Shown here: one piece after another, positions 22,186 through 31,438 of the stretch | Layout: every line of letters starts with the position of its first letter | Position numbering within the stretch: position 1 is the first letter of the stretch | From: a virus | Length of the DNA stretch: 64,000 nt | Strand: one strand, 5' to 3' | IMG/VR virus record: IMGVR_UViG_3300036790_000317 | Location: 1 to 64,000 of that record | Notes under the pieces: generated by a model | What the model saw: the letters and a program-made list of their open reading frames with translations, nothing else | The model's database searches: none | What the model was told of the DNA's origin: nothing | Made by a program: the position numbers and the translations under genes

Positions 22186-22557
22186 GTGAGCTGGGACGAG
22201 CTTTCTGAGGACGACAGGAAACTTGTCCGGGACAGTTTTGCCAGTGGCAAGGGCGTCTGCCAGCACTGTGGCGGGATTCACCTGCGCGCCTGCCCGCGCA
22301 TCCGGCGGATCGTGTTCCGCAAGGCGGATGAGGTTGCCGAGGTCGAGTTCTGGCCGCAGAGCATGATCAGCTGGCCCGAGGGCATTATCTGGCCCGAGGA
22401 CGTAGAGCCGGAGGAGACAGCCGGTGGGAGTGAACCCGGGCGGCCCGATGCGCCGGCTGCCGTCGAAGCCCGGCAAGGCGAAGAAGCCGAAGAAGCCGAT
22501 GACCAAGGCCCAGTACAAGGCCTACCTGCATTACCTGCAGACCCACCGCGCGCTTGA
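22186..22557 (+). CDS. Small zinc-knuckle protein (GTG start)
   Basis: C-Q-H-C-G-G-I-H-L-R-A-C sits at about residues 25-36, a likely zinc site, followed by acidic sequence. The start appears leaderless. The last 45 codons overlap the next gene by 134 nt in another frame. That C-terminal part is low complexity, so the functional domain is probably only the first 80 residues. Confidence 0.5.
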   Translation: MSWDELSEDDRKLVRDSFASGKGVCQHCGGIHLRACPRIRRIVFRKADEVAEVEFWPQSMISWPEGIIWPEDVEPEETAGGSEPGRPDAPAAVEARQGEEAEEADDQGPVQGLPALPADPPRA

Positions 22558-23017
22558 CGCGCAGAAGAAGAAGCAGGGGATAGCTGCCGCGGCCGCCTCG
22601 AAGCGCGGGGCGGTCATGCCGTCGTTCGTGGCGAAGAGCTACGGCCGGGACTGCACCTGGGTCATGGGCGAGAATGACCGCATCGAGACGTGCGCCATGA
22701 CCGCGCTTGCTAACCATCAGGTACTCACGGGGATAAGCCGCCCTGAAGATGAGGAAATCACCGCCGCCGGTACCGGCCTCAGTGTTACGGAAGCGCTGGC
22801 GTACGCAGATGATTTCGGCCTCGGTGGGCATGAACTTGCCATGTGGGAGATGACGGACCCGGAAGGCACAGGGCACGGCGCCGTCATTGGGTTTGACACC
22901 CCGTACGGGCCGCATACCGGACTGTACCTCGGGCGCGGGATAGCCGTGTCCTGGGGCCGGCTCATCAAGCTCGGCAGCACGAAGATTGACGAGGCCTGGA
23001 TGATCGGCTGGAGGTAA
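22424..23017 (+). CDS. Putative Cys/His hydrolase-like protein
   Basis: After a basic Lys/Pro start, the domain from about residue 60 contains T-C-A-M-T-A-L-A-N-H (Cys about 89) and later H-T-G-L-Y-L with G-I-A-V-S-W. That is a layout like papain-fold or C39-type proteins with a Cys nucleophile at a helix start and a His on a strand. GTG start with GGAGGAGAC upstream. It directly precedes the portal. A peptidase or peptidoglycan-acting role is inference only. Confidence 0.5.
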   Translation: MGVNPGGPMRRLPSKPGKAKKPKKPMTKAQYKAYLHYLQTHRALDAQKKKQGIAAAAASKRGAVMPSFVAKSYGRDCTWVMGENDRIETCAMTALANHQVLTGISRPEDEEITAAGTGLSVTEALAYADDFGLGGHELAMWEMTDPEGTGHGAVIGFDTPYGPHTGLYLGRGIAVSWGRLIKLGSTKIDEAWMIGWR

Positions 23018-23020
23018 TCT

Positions 23021-26000
23021 GTGGCAGGCTCCCGCTCCGTGGCTGGCGGGCTGAGGGCTGCACAGACCCATGCACAGAGCAGCGCTGGCCAGTCATCACC
23101 GCACCCGAGCTACGTGTCTCCGCTGCTCGGGCAGTACGCCCAGTGGACGATGGGACGGCAGTCACAGCTCAACTCGCTGCCACGTGACCCGCTGGATTTC
23201 CTGACCGGCGCATTCGGGCCGCTGGCGCCGATCAAGCCAATCGGTGTTGACCAGCCGCCCAAGGACTCGGAACGCCCTGAGCCTCGGCGCTGGCAGTACC
23301 CGGTTGCCTGGAACATGCCGGTCGGCGTGCCGGGGTCCGAAGGCCTCAAGCTCGCGGACTTCGCGACCCTTCGCTTGTACAGCGAAATTTACTCGGTCGC
23401 CAGAGCGTGTGTCCAGCTTCGCAAGGACGAAATCCTCGGTATCGGCTGGGACATCGGCCCGACGAATGACGCCTCGAAGGCGATGCGGAACGACCGCGTT
23501 GCCCGCAAGGACTTCGGTGAGCGGCGGGCGGAGCTGCTCCGGTTCTTCCGGCGGCCGGATCCCAACTACAACGACTTCACGACGTGGCTGGAAGCTGTTC
23601 TTGAGGACATCCTGGTCGTTGATGCCCTATCGATTTACCTGCACCCGGCACGGCTGCCCGGGAAGGGCATCCTCGGAAGCGATCTTGCTGCCCTCGATCT
23701 TATTGCCGGAGACACGATCCGGCCTCTGCTTGACCTGCGCGGCGGCAGCCCGGCCCCGCCTAATCCCGCCTACCAGCAGTACCTCTACGGGGTTCCCCGG
23801 TCAGACATGATGACCATCCTCACGGGCGAGGACGTCAAGGACATGGATGCTCCGGCGCATACGTATCGCGGTGACCAGCTGCTCTACCTGCCGCGGAACC
23901 CCCGGTCGTGGACGCCGTACGGGCAGTCTCCGCTAGAGCGGTGCATCGTCCCCGTTATCACGGGGCTCAGAAGACAACAGTATCAAATGGATTTCTACCT
24001 TGAGGGGTGCCATGATCATCTTTCAGAAATCCTTACTAGACAGGGCTGGAAGCGCTTCGAAAAGCTAGATGATAATGACGAGGTAGCTACTCTCTCGGCA
24101 GCCGGTGCTTTTGAATGGCAGCAGCCTTCAGAGCGCCAGTGCTATGCGTTTAATGGCAACTTGCTGCATTTTAAGAGCAAGTCCATGGACCTCATGGTCA
24201 CGCCAAATCATCGTATGTATGCCAGGCGCAAGCCGCAGAAGAAGCAAGCTAGCTTCACCCGCTGGAACAGCTGGCACTTCCGTGAGGCAAACTATTTCGC
24301 GGAACACCCGTCAGCGTATTTCGAACTTCCGGCAGCATCTGAGTGGCGAGGTACTGAGGCGCCAGCAGAATTTACGCTCCCCGGTATGCCTGAGCGGCGT
24401 TTGCATTCACACGGGAATCCGCGGCGGGCGTGGTCCGAAATCAAGATTCCGATGCCGGCATTCTGCAAGTTTCTCGGACTTTACATCGCTGAGGGCTGGA
24501 CGCAGCAGGCTGGTAGCAGCGATAAAGATCACAGCATGATTTTTATCGCGCAGGTGGCGACGTCCAGGCACCTGCATGAGATGCAGGAAGCCCTGGCTGC
24601 TCTCGGGCTTTCTTACGGTTATGACGCCGTGAACTCCAAGTTCATGATCACGAACCTGCCGCTGGCTCGCTGGCTGCGTGAGAACTGCGGGTTCTACTCG
24701 TACGACAAGCATGTTCCAGATGGCTACAAGGACCTAGCACCCGAACTGCTGGAGCAGCTTCTCCGTGGCCTGATGATCGGTGATGGTTTCTGGGGCAACG
24801 GCCACCGGAATCAGCTGAATACACGCCACTACACGACCTGCAGCCGGCAGCTTGCTGATGACGTGCAGGAGATTTTCCAGAAACTCGGTAGCAACGCCTG
24901 GATCGATGAAAACGAGCCTACGGCCGGTAAATACGCAGGCCAGAAGACTAAGCGCATCATATACGTCGTTCACGAACGCCAGGCCAAGACGCTCCTGGTC
25001 CAGCGCCCTGTCCTGGCTGAATACCACGGCAATGTTTACTGCGTAACGGTGCCGAACGGCGTGGTACTGACCCGGCGGAACGGCAAGCTCGCCTGGACGG
25101 GGAACTCTATCCCGGGGATGTTCCTGTCTGTCGGAGACCCGGACATGACCCCGAACCAGATGCGCGAGTTCCAGGACACGATGAACGCTCTCGCAGGTGA
25201 TCAGGCCTGGAAGCATAAGATCGTCGTCGTCCCTGCCGGGTCGAAGTTCGATCCGATGAAACCACCGGAGCTGTCTGACCAGACCGACGAGGTCCTGATG
25301 ACCCAGGTCCTCATGGCGTACTCGGTCATGCCGATGGAACTCGGCATCCTGCCGAAGATCGCCGCGACGCAGACGCCCTCGGCAGCCATGCAGATGGCCA
25401 AGGCGCAGCAGGACATCACGGAGCGGAAGACGCTCAAGCCAGACCTGCTATGGCTGAAGAACGCCCTGTTTGACAAGGTCATCCAGGGCGTCTGCGGGCA
25501 GCATGATATGGAATGGCGCTGGGACGGGCTCGAGGAAGACAAGGACGAGCTGACCGCGACTAACCTGCTCACCGAGCAGATCTCGTTCGGCCTTACATCG
25601 ATTGACGAGGCACGGATCGAGATCGGCCGGGACCCGTGGGGCCTGGAGATCACGCAAGATCCTGGGTGGGCAACCGCCGCGGGCTTCCTCCCGCTGGGCG
25701 CGATCAACCCGGACACCGGAATGCCACGCGCGACCGAGGGCCTGCAGCCAAACGGCGTGCCGGCGATTCCGGGCAGCCCGGCAGGTTCTAGCAGGTCTGG
25801 GACAGCCAAGCCAGGGCAGGGATCTCCCAGTGGCCCGATGAAGCGGCCGGCGAGCAGCACCCAGCCGAACGAGAAGCCGCTGGGACGGCGCCCGCAGAGC
25901 CCCGGGCATGATGCTGCTGCTGCTGGTGAGGCGTCGAACCGGGCAAAGCCTCGCCCGGCGCCGAAGGCGGCCATGGCGGAGCTGGATGCCCTGTGCCGGC

Positions 26001-26734
26001 ATCTGCGCAAGGGGCGGGAGATCACGACCTGGGAGGCGCGGCACCTGCCTGAGAGCATCCTCGCGAAGATGTCTGAGGGACTTGCCGGCGGGCTGACGCT
26101 AGAAACCGTGGCCGCGATCGCGCAGACCGGGATCAGCAAGATCATCGACGGCGAGGCGCTCAAGTCGGTCTATGAGCAGTGGGATGAGGACGTCGTGCCA
26201 GACACGACCGGCATCGACCCGGAGTGGGCAGACAATGACCCGGGTGGCGCACCGCAGCCTGGAGGGCTACCCGTGAAGCCACCGAGGAAGCCGGTCAGGA
26301 AATCAGGTAACGCTGCATATAAGGTCGCTAACCAGCTCGAAGAAGACTACCCGGATCAGAGCCTCGCATGGGTACTGCACGACGTGGAGTCGTGGACGGG
26401 ACCTGTCGAGGTACCGCTGGAGAAGATCGACTTCGATAACCGGCAGAAGTGGAACGCCTGGCACGAACGGGACCGGATCCGGCAGATTGCCGCGAAGCAG
26501 GCCCGCAAGGAAAGCCGGGGCAAGCACCTGAAGCCGGCCGTGATGGTGCAGGTGCCTGGTAAGGAAGAATACCGGGTCATCGACGGGCATCACCGCTCAC
26601 TGGCAGGGCTGCACAACGGCAAGCCTGTCTGGGCGTGGGTGGGGAAGACGAGCAAGGTCAAGGGCCCGTGGGATGAATTCCATGCCTTCCAGCGCACCGA
26701 GGGCTCAGGCGGCAGTGAGTTTGCCGCAGCATGA
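23021..26734 (+). CDS. Portal protein with intein and ParB-like C-terminal domain
   Basis: The host exteins (residues about 1-329 and 696 on) read as a portal: R-L-Y-S-E-I-Y-S-V-A-R-A-C-V, D-A-L-S-I-Y, P-Y-G-Q-S-P-L-E-R, then P-G-M-F-L-S-V-G-D-P and a helical Q-M-A-K-A-Q-Q clip/crown. It forms the dodecameric DNA gate at one vertex. An intein occupies residues 330-695. After a Pro/Gly/Ser linker, a helical spacer and a ParB/sulfiredoxin-like domain follow at about 1129-1215 (V-P-L-E-K-I-D ... V-I-D-G-H-H-R-S-L-A). Without the intein the protein would be about 871 residues, still longer than usual because of this C-terminal addition. The start codon is GTG. Confidence 0.85.
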   Translation: MAGSRSVAGGLRAAQTHAQSSAGQSSPHPSYVSPLLGQYAQWTMGRQSQLNSLPRDPLDFLTGAFGPLAPIKPIGVDQPPKDSERPEPRRWQYPVAWNMPVGVPGSEGLKLADFATLRLYSEIYSVARACVQLRKDEILGIGWDIGPTNDASKAMRNDRVARKDFGERRAELLRFFRRPDPNYNDFTTWLEAVLEDILVVDALSIYLHPARLPGKGILGSDLAALDLIAGDTIRPLLDLRGGSPAPPNPAYQQYLYGVPRSDMMTILTGEDVKDMDAPAHTYRGDQLLYLPRNPRSWTPYGQSPLERCIVPVITGLRRQQYQMDFYLEGCHDHLSEILTRQGWKRFEKLDDNDEVATLSAAGAFEWQQPSERQCYAFNGNLLHFKSKSMDLMVTPNHRMYARRKPQKKQASFTRWNSWHFREANYFAEHPSAYFELPAASEWRGTEAPAEFTLPGMPERRLHSHGNPRRAWSEIKIPMPAFCKFLGLYIAEGWTQQAGSSDKDHSMIFIAQVATSRHLHEMQEALAALGLSYGYDAVNSKFMITNLPLARWLRENCGFYSYDKHVPDGYKDLAPELLEQLLRGLMIGDGFWGNGHRNQLNTRHYTTCSRQLADDVQEIFQKLGSNAWIDENEPTAGKYAGQKTKRIIYVVHERQAKTLLVQRPVLAEYHGNVYCVTVPNGVVLTRRNGKLAWTGNSIPGMFLSVGDPDMTPNQMREFQDTMNALAGDQAWKHKIVVVPAGSKFDPMKPPELSDQTDEVLMTQVLMAYSVMPMELGILPKIAATQTPSAAMQMAKAQQDITERKTLKPDLLWLKNALFDKVIQGVCGQHDMEWRWDGLEEDKDELTATNLLTEQISFGLTSIDEARIEIGRDPWGLEITQDPGWATAAGFLPLGAINPDTGMPRATEGLQPNGVPAIPGSPAGSSRSGTAKPGQGSPSGPMKRPASSTQPNEKPLGRRPQSPGHDAAAAGEASNRAKPRPAPKAAMAELDALCRHLRKGREITTWEARHLPESILAKMSEGLAGGLTLETVAAIAQTGISKIIDGEALKSVYEQWDEDVVPDTTGIDPEWADNDPGGAPQPGGLPVKPPRKPVRKSGNAAYKVANQLEEDYPDQSLAWVLHDVESWTGPVEVPLEKIDFDNRQKWNAWHERDRIRQIAAKQARKESRGKHLKPAVMVQVPGKEEYRVIDGHHRSLAGLHNGKPVWAWVGKTSKVKGPWDEFHAFQRTEGSGGSEFAAA
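24008..25105 (+). mobile_element. Intein with LAGLIDADG endonuclease in the portal gene
   Basis: A 366-residue insertion beginning with Cys330 (C-H-D-H-L-S) and ending T-G-N before Ser696. Splicing block B is M-V-T-P-N-H-R and the C-terminal block is V-Y-C-V-T-V-P-N-G-V. Two dodecapeptide motifs mark the homing endonuclease: L-G-L-Y-I-A-E-G and L-M-I-G-D-G. The penultimate residue is Gly where His is usual, a known but less common variant. Codons are less GC-biased than the flanking portal. The portal should be excised from this precursor by protein splicing. Confidence 0.9.
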
Positions 26735-28349
26735 GCGCCACTGGCCTGGCTGGGAGCATGATGAGGAACTGGCACAGCGTTACGCCGCGCTGATCCAGTC
26801 ATGGCTGTCCCGGTCGGTAGACGCCGAGGCACTGGCGCGGCAATGGCTGGAAATCTCGGCCGTGCCCGGGCGGCAAGCTCCCGGCGATGCCGAGCAGTTC
26901 CTCATGACGGCTTCGGGATCAGCCTGGAAGCATACCCTCGGCTCGGTCCTCGAGAGCCTGTGGCGAGACGGGTGGGCGCTCGGCGCCTCGTCTGCGCTCC
27001 AGCTCATGGCCGGAAGCCGCCGTGAGAAGTCGGCACCGGCACCGGCGCTTCGGGCTAGTGAGCGCGAGGTGCGGTGTGACGCCGGGCACGCACACTGGGG
27101 TGCCTGCGGTGCGGCGGGGCTGTTGATCCGGTCATGGAATGACGAGGGCCGGCGGCTGTACTTGTTCCACAAGCGCGGGCCTGATTCTGCCGATCATGAT
27201 GAGTGGGCGCTGCCCGGGGGCGCTATCCATCCAGATGAAACGCCTCTTGAGGGCGCGATGCGGGAAGCAGAGGAGGAGCTGGGAAAGCTCCCGCGGATGA
27301 AGCTGCGCCACAAGGTCATTGATGATCACGGCAACTGGCGGTACACCACCCACGTCATGGATGTCCCGGCCCCGTTCAGGCCGTCCGTGGACGGCAAGAC
27401 CCCGGACGAGGTCGGGGGCTGGGGCTGGTTTACGAAAAAAGAAGCCAGGCACCTCCGGCTCCATCCGCGGCTGAGGCATACCTGGGACGAGATCCGGCAC
27501 AGTAAACATGACACCGTGATCAACACCGCGCTGTCAAAATCGTCCAGGTACCGGAACCCGCTTGACGGGGCAGAACCGGCGCCGCTACCACAGAGCCCGC
27601 AGCAGGATCCGGCGTCGTGGTGGGCGCAGACGCAGGGCCGGCTCGTGGCAAGTGGGATGATCTCGACGCTGACGGGACTGATCTCAGAAATACTTCTTGA
27701 ACTTCGTGACCAGGTCATTAACCTGATACTGGCTGTCAGGGGGATCAAGGCTGTCCTCGGTGACCATTCCCGGGCGCTCCGGATCGCGGAAACCGAGGTT
27801 GCCCGGGCGGTTGCCCAGGGTGCGCGGCAGGTATACGACCGCGGGCACGTGGACGTCGTGCGGTGGGTAACAGCCGAAGACGGCCGGGTCTGCGTGCTGT
27901 GCGAGGAAAACGAGCTGGAGGGGCCCGTCCTGCTCGGGACGCCGTTTTTCTCCGGTGTGACAATGCCGCCACAGCATCCTCGGTGCAGATGTGGGCTCGT
28001 GCCGGCCGAGATGCCTGATCTTGCCGAGATCGGCAAGTCAGCGCTGACGCCGATGCTAGCTGCAACACATAATCCACTCGGGCCGCACGGGCTGTGGCAT
28101 ACGCCCAGCAAGAAGGTGCCGGTAGCACAAAGCCTGCCCGATTATGTTGAAAACATCGCTCATGCCCTGATCCGTGGTGGCATGGATGAGCATGAGGCAA
28201 TCGCGATGGCGGTAGCAGCGGTCAAGCGGTGGGCGCAGGGCAACCTGGAATGGGGGCCGTACCGGCACGTGACGCCTGAGGTCATCAGGGCATCCCAGGA
28301 AGCAGTCCGGCAATGGTATGCGCTGCGCGCCTCACATGACGGTGCATAG
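26715..28349 (+). CDS. MuF-type head protein fused to a Nudix hydrolase domain
   Basis: The C-terminal part has V-C-V-L-C ... M-P-P-Q-H-P-R-C-R-C-G (about residues 392-428), the zinc-binding signature of MuF/SPP1 gp7-type head morphogenesis proteins. Inserted at about 131-235 is a Nudix domain with the box G-G-A-I-H-P-D-E-T-P-L-E-G-A-M-R-E-A-E-E-E-L, all catalytic acids present. The last 80 residues are a helical module (H-A-L-I-R-G-G-M-D-E-H-E-A-I) of a kind common in actinophage head proteins. GTG at 26715 overlaps the portal end; an ATG 42 nt upstream is possible. A head protein carrying a pyrophosphohydrolase could deliver it into the cell, but that is speculation. Confidence 0.8.
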   Translation: MSLPQHERHWPGWEHDEELAQRYAALIQSWLSRSVDAEALARQWLEISAVPGRQAPGDAEQFLMTASGSAWKHTLGSVLESLWRDGWALGASSALQLMAGSRREKSAPAPALRASEREVRCDAGHAHWGACGAAGLLIRSWNDEGRRLYLFHKRGPDSADHDEWALPGGAIHPDETPLEGAMREAEEELGKLPRMKLRHKVIDDHGNWRYTTHVMDVPAPFRPSVDGKTPDEVGGWGWFTKKEARHLRLHPRLRHTWDEIRHSKHDTVINTALSKSSRYRNPLDGAEPAPLPQSPQQDPASWWAQTQGRLVASGMISTLTGLISEILLELRDQVINLILAVRGIKAVLGDHSRALRIAETEVARAVAQGARQVYDRGHVDVVRWVTAEDGRVCVLCEENELEGPVLLGTPFFSGVTMPPQHPRCRCGLVPAEMPDLAEIGKSALTPMLAATHNPLGPHGLWHTPSKKVPVAQSLPDYVENIAHALIRGGMDEHEAIAMAVAAVKRWAQGNLEWGPYRHVTPEVIRASQEAVRQWYALRASHDGA

Positions 28350-28531
28350 CACAAGGGTTCCGGCAGCAACTTCACCCTAGCTAGCACCTTCACCTCGGCT
28401 GCACGGTGTGGCTGGCTGGCAGGCATGAGCGTAATAGCAGTGGCATTGCGACCTAGGCAGTCAGGCATCCACCTGGCAGTTCAATGCCAGTCTACTTCGT
28501 ATTTTAGCGCAGAATTCATAACGGGAGGCTA

Positions 28532-31414
28532 GTGGCGACCATCACTGCTGAGAAGGAAGCCTGGCTCAGCTTTCCGATCGAGAAAACTGACCGGACTCCC
28601 GAAGGTGACCTGATCGTCTACGGCAAGGTCACGGACGGCACGATCGACGCTGACGACCAGATCGTGGATACTGACTGGTCAGCCGAGGCTCTGAAGACCT
28701 GGTTCAAGACCGGCCCGAACGTCCGGGTGCAGCACCAGGCGCAGCGTGACCCGGCCGGCGTCGGCCTCGAGGTCGAGATCAACCGTGATGGTGACAGCGC
28801 GCACTGGCTGAAGGCGCTTGTCTGCGAGCCGACCGCGAAGCGGCTGGTCGAGAAGGGCGCGCTCCGGGCATTCTCGGTCGGCATCATGCGGCCGAAAATC
28901 GTAACGCATTCCAAGGCACGGGGCGGGCTGATCGCCGGGGGTGACCTGGGTGAGGTCAGCCTGGTCGACCGGCCGGCGAACCGGAACTGCTCGTTTTCGC
29001 TTGTCAAAGCTGCGAAAGACGGGTCGGCGGAATGGACTGGGACGATGGAAGGCGACCAGGGCATGATCAGCAAGGCGCTGGCGCCGAGCCCGGCTGACAT
29101 GCCGCAGCGAAAGGATGGCAGCGCCGTCATGCACAACGGCTCGGTCAGCCCGGCCCCGGAGAAGGGCTCCGTGCCGGACATGATCCAGTCCGGGATGTTC
29201 GCCAGCCCGGTGGCGAACCGGCTGAACGACGCGCTGCGGGCCGAGGACCTGCTCATGAAGCGGGACTTCTCGGCGTCGCAGCGCCGCTCAGCAGCTGGCT
29301 CAGGCGCCGCGATGCCTGACGGGTCTTTCCCGATCAAGAACGGCGAGGACCTCGGCAACGCCATCCACCTCGCAGGGCACGGCAAGAACCCGGCCGCGGC
29401 CCGAGCGCACATCAAGCGCCGGGCTGCAGCCCTCGGCATGTCGGACCGGATCCCGGACTCGTGGAAGAAGTTCGAGGACGGCGAAGATATTTACTCAGAT
29501 GCTATTTTCAAGGGGCAGATGACCGTTGACGACGTCCGCAAGGAACTTGGCCTCGACCCGGATGACGCGGTAAAGGCGAGCAGCGGCGCCTGCCCGACGT
29601 GCAAGGGCAAGGGCAGCATCCGCGGCGGGTCGATGCCATGCCCGGACTGCAAAGGCAAGGCCGCGAAGAAGCCGCCGGACCCGGATGACGACGGTGATGA
29701 CGATGACGGCGGGGACGAGGCTGACACCTCCGGCACCGGCGTGCAGGAAGCCGGGAACAAGGCCGCGTCACGGCCTCCGTCACATGCCGAGCCGTCAACG
29801 GGCGGCAGCGGCCGGAAGCCGAACTCGCATGCAGCAAACCCGTCGGTCACGGATCCTAACGCCGATGACGATGAGGCTGCCGGAGGCGGCGGGCAGTCAG
29901 CGAAGACCGTGAAGTCGAAGCGGTCTCAGTTCGAGTGCAGCGCCTGCGGGTGCATGACGGCAAAGAGCGCGGCGTTCTGCAGTGGCTGCGGGGCTGAGTT
30001 CGCCGGCAAGCGCAATGACCCTGCTGCCGGGGTCACGGGCAAGAAGCCGACCGAGCCCCTGCCGGCGCACCGCGAGCCGGATGGCCCCGTCGAAGATCTT
30101 GAGCCGGACATGGGTATCGCGACCGACCCGGATCACCCGTCTGCACCGAGCCGTGACCAGCAGCTCGGCAGCATGGGCTGGGGCAAGAAGCCTTCACAGG
30201 GTTCCGCGGTCATGGCAGACGGCGGGTCCGGCGCCCAGCCCGTCGGAGGCTCCGGTGGGACGACGATGAAGACCGTCGCCCCGTACAGCATCGCGCGGGC
30301 TCATGATGCGTTCTGCATGGCATGGCCGGCGCAGGCAGTGCTTGATGAGTACCCGTCACTGGGAGCGCTCACGGACGCGCTGGACGTCCCGGAGCTGTAC
30401 GCAGCGGCTACCAAGGCCGTCAATGACGGCGAGTACGAGCTGGGCGAGGGTCTGCTCGGCGCAGCGCGAGGCGCTGCGGACCTGGGCAAGGCCGAGGCCG
30501 GCATCATCGAGGATGCGCGGGCTGAGCTGCACAAGGCCTTTCAGGACATGTACCCCGATGTGCACCTGACGCCGGGCATGGCGTGCCCGTCGGACTTCCA
30601 GCGTGGGTACATCTCAGAAGGGCACGCGCCGCTGTCGGCCGAGCCACCGAAGCCAGACCCGTCCGTGCCGATGCCTCCCGAGGCACCGCACGCCAGCCAG
30701 TTCAGCCGCGGGCCGGTCACGGCCGGCCATGAGCGGCCAAGCCCGGGCAGTACCAAGGACCAGGCCCGGCCGCAGCCCGGCCGGCACTTCTACACCAACA
30801 TGGCGAAGACCGATACCCGGATGGCCATGCAGGCTGTCCATGACCACATTTCCAGCATCTACCCCGATCTCTGCCCGCTGCACGCCGGCACGCCACTGCC
30901 ACGCGCAACTGGCAAGGGAGAAGAGTCCGTGATTGTCAAGGAGGATATGACGCCGGCGCCGGAGGCGCCGCGCCAGTCTGCCGTGATGATCAAGGCGAAG
31001 AAGCCCAGGAAGAACAAGAAGAAGAAGAAGCCGGTGAGTGATGAGGCTGGCAACCTCGGCCCGTCGTTCGCGGAAAGCCAGAAGGCTCTTGCCGAGGAGA
31101 CGGGCAAGGCCGTCATGGCGGAGCTGACCAAGGCATTCGGCGTCAAGTTCGATGCCATCGACAACATCCAGAAGCAGGTCGACCTCCTCGGCTCACAGCC
31201 TGATCCTGCGCAGGCGCCGAACCGGGGCATCATTACCACGAGCACGGCCGCCTCAGGCGGTGCCAGGCCAGCAGAGCGGCGCTCCCTGGTCGACGAGGCG
31301 GTCGTGACAGCCCAGCAGGAGAAGATGCAGTTCCTCCAGAGCCTTGCCATGTCGGGGGACCCGATGATGCGCGAGCAGGCTCAGGCCCAGATCAACAAGA
31401 TGCAGAAGGTTTAA
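28532..31414 (+). CDS. Prohead protease / scaffold with zinc knuckles
   Basis: The first 160 residues read as an HK97-type prohead protease: V-R-V-Q-H-Q (His about 67), A-F-S-V-G-I (Ser about 114) and S-L-V-D-R-P-A-N. The middle is disordered and contains two zinc elements: a DnaJ-like C-P-T-C-K-G-K-G ... C-P-D-C-K-G-K (about 353-376) and a ribbon C-S-A-C-G-C ... C-S-G-C-G (about 468-488). The C-terminal 150 residues are Lys-rich and helical like a scaffold domain. GTG start after GGGAGGCTA. At 960 residues it is long for the class. The 180-nt gap before it shows no other gene. Confidence 0.8.
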   Translation: MATITAEKEAWLSFPIEKTDRTPEGDLIVYGKVTDGTIDADDQIVDTDWSAEALKTWFKTGPNVRVQHQAQRDPAGVGLEVEINRDGDSAHWLKALVCEPTAKRLVEKGALRAFSVGIMRPKIVTHSKARGGLIAGGDLGEVSLVDRPANRNCSFSLVKAAKDGSAEWTGTMEGDQGMISKALAPSPADMPQRKDGSAVMHNGSVSPAPEKGSVPDMIQSGMFASPVANRLNDALRAEDLLMKRDFSASQRRSAAGSGAAMPDGSFPIKNGEDLGNAIHLAGHGKNPAAARAHIKRRAAALGMSDRIPDSWKKFEDGEDIYSDAIFKGQMTVDDVRKELGLDPDDAVKASSGACPTCKGKGSIRGGSMPCPDCKGKAAKKPPDPDDDGDDDDGGDEADTSGTGVQEAGNKAASRPPSHAEPSTGGSGRKPNSHAANPSVTDPNADDDEAAGGGGQSAKTVKSKRSQFECSACGCMTAKSAAFCSGCGAEFAGKRNDPAAGVTGKKPTEPLPAHREPDGPVEDLEPDMGIATDPDHPSAPSRDQQLGSMGWGKKPSQGSAVMADGGSGAQPVGGSGGTTMKTVAPYSIARAHDAFCMAWPAQAVLDEYPSLGALTDALDVPELYAAATKAVNDGEYELGEGLLGAARGAADLGKAEAGIIEDARAELHKAFQDMYPDVHLTPGMACPSDFQRGYISEGHAPLSAEPPKPDPSVPMPPEAPHASQFSRGPVTAGHERPSPGSTKDQARPQPGRHFYTNMAKTDTRMAMQAVHDHISSIYPDLCPLHAGTPLPRATGKGEESVIVKEDMTPAPEAPRQSAVMIKAKKPRKNKKKKKPVSDEAGNLGPSFAESQKALAEETGKAVMAELTKAFGVKFDAIDNIQKQVDLLGSQPDPAQAPNRGIITTSTAASGGARPAERRSLVDEAVVTAQQEKMQFLQSLAMSGDPMMREQAQAQINKMQKV

Positions 31415-31438
31415 TGGCACCACGTTTGATTGGAGCAC

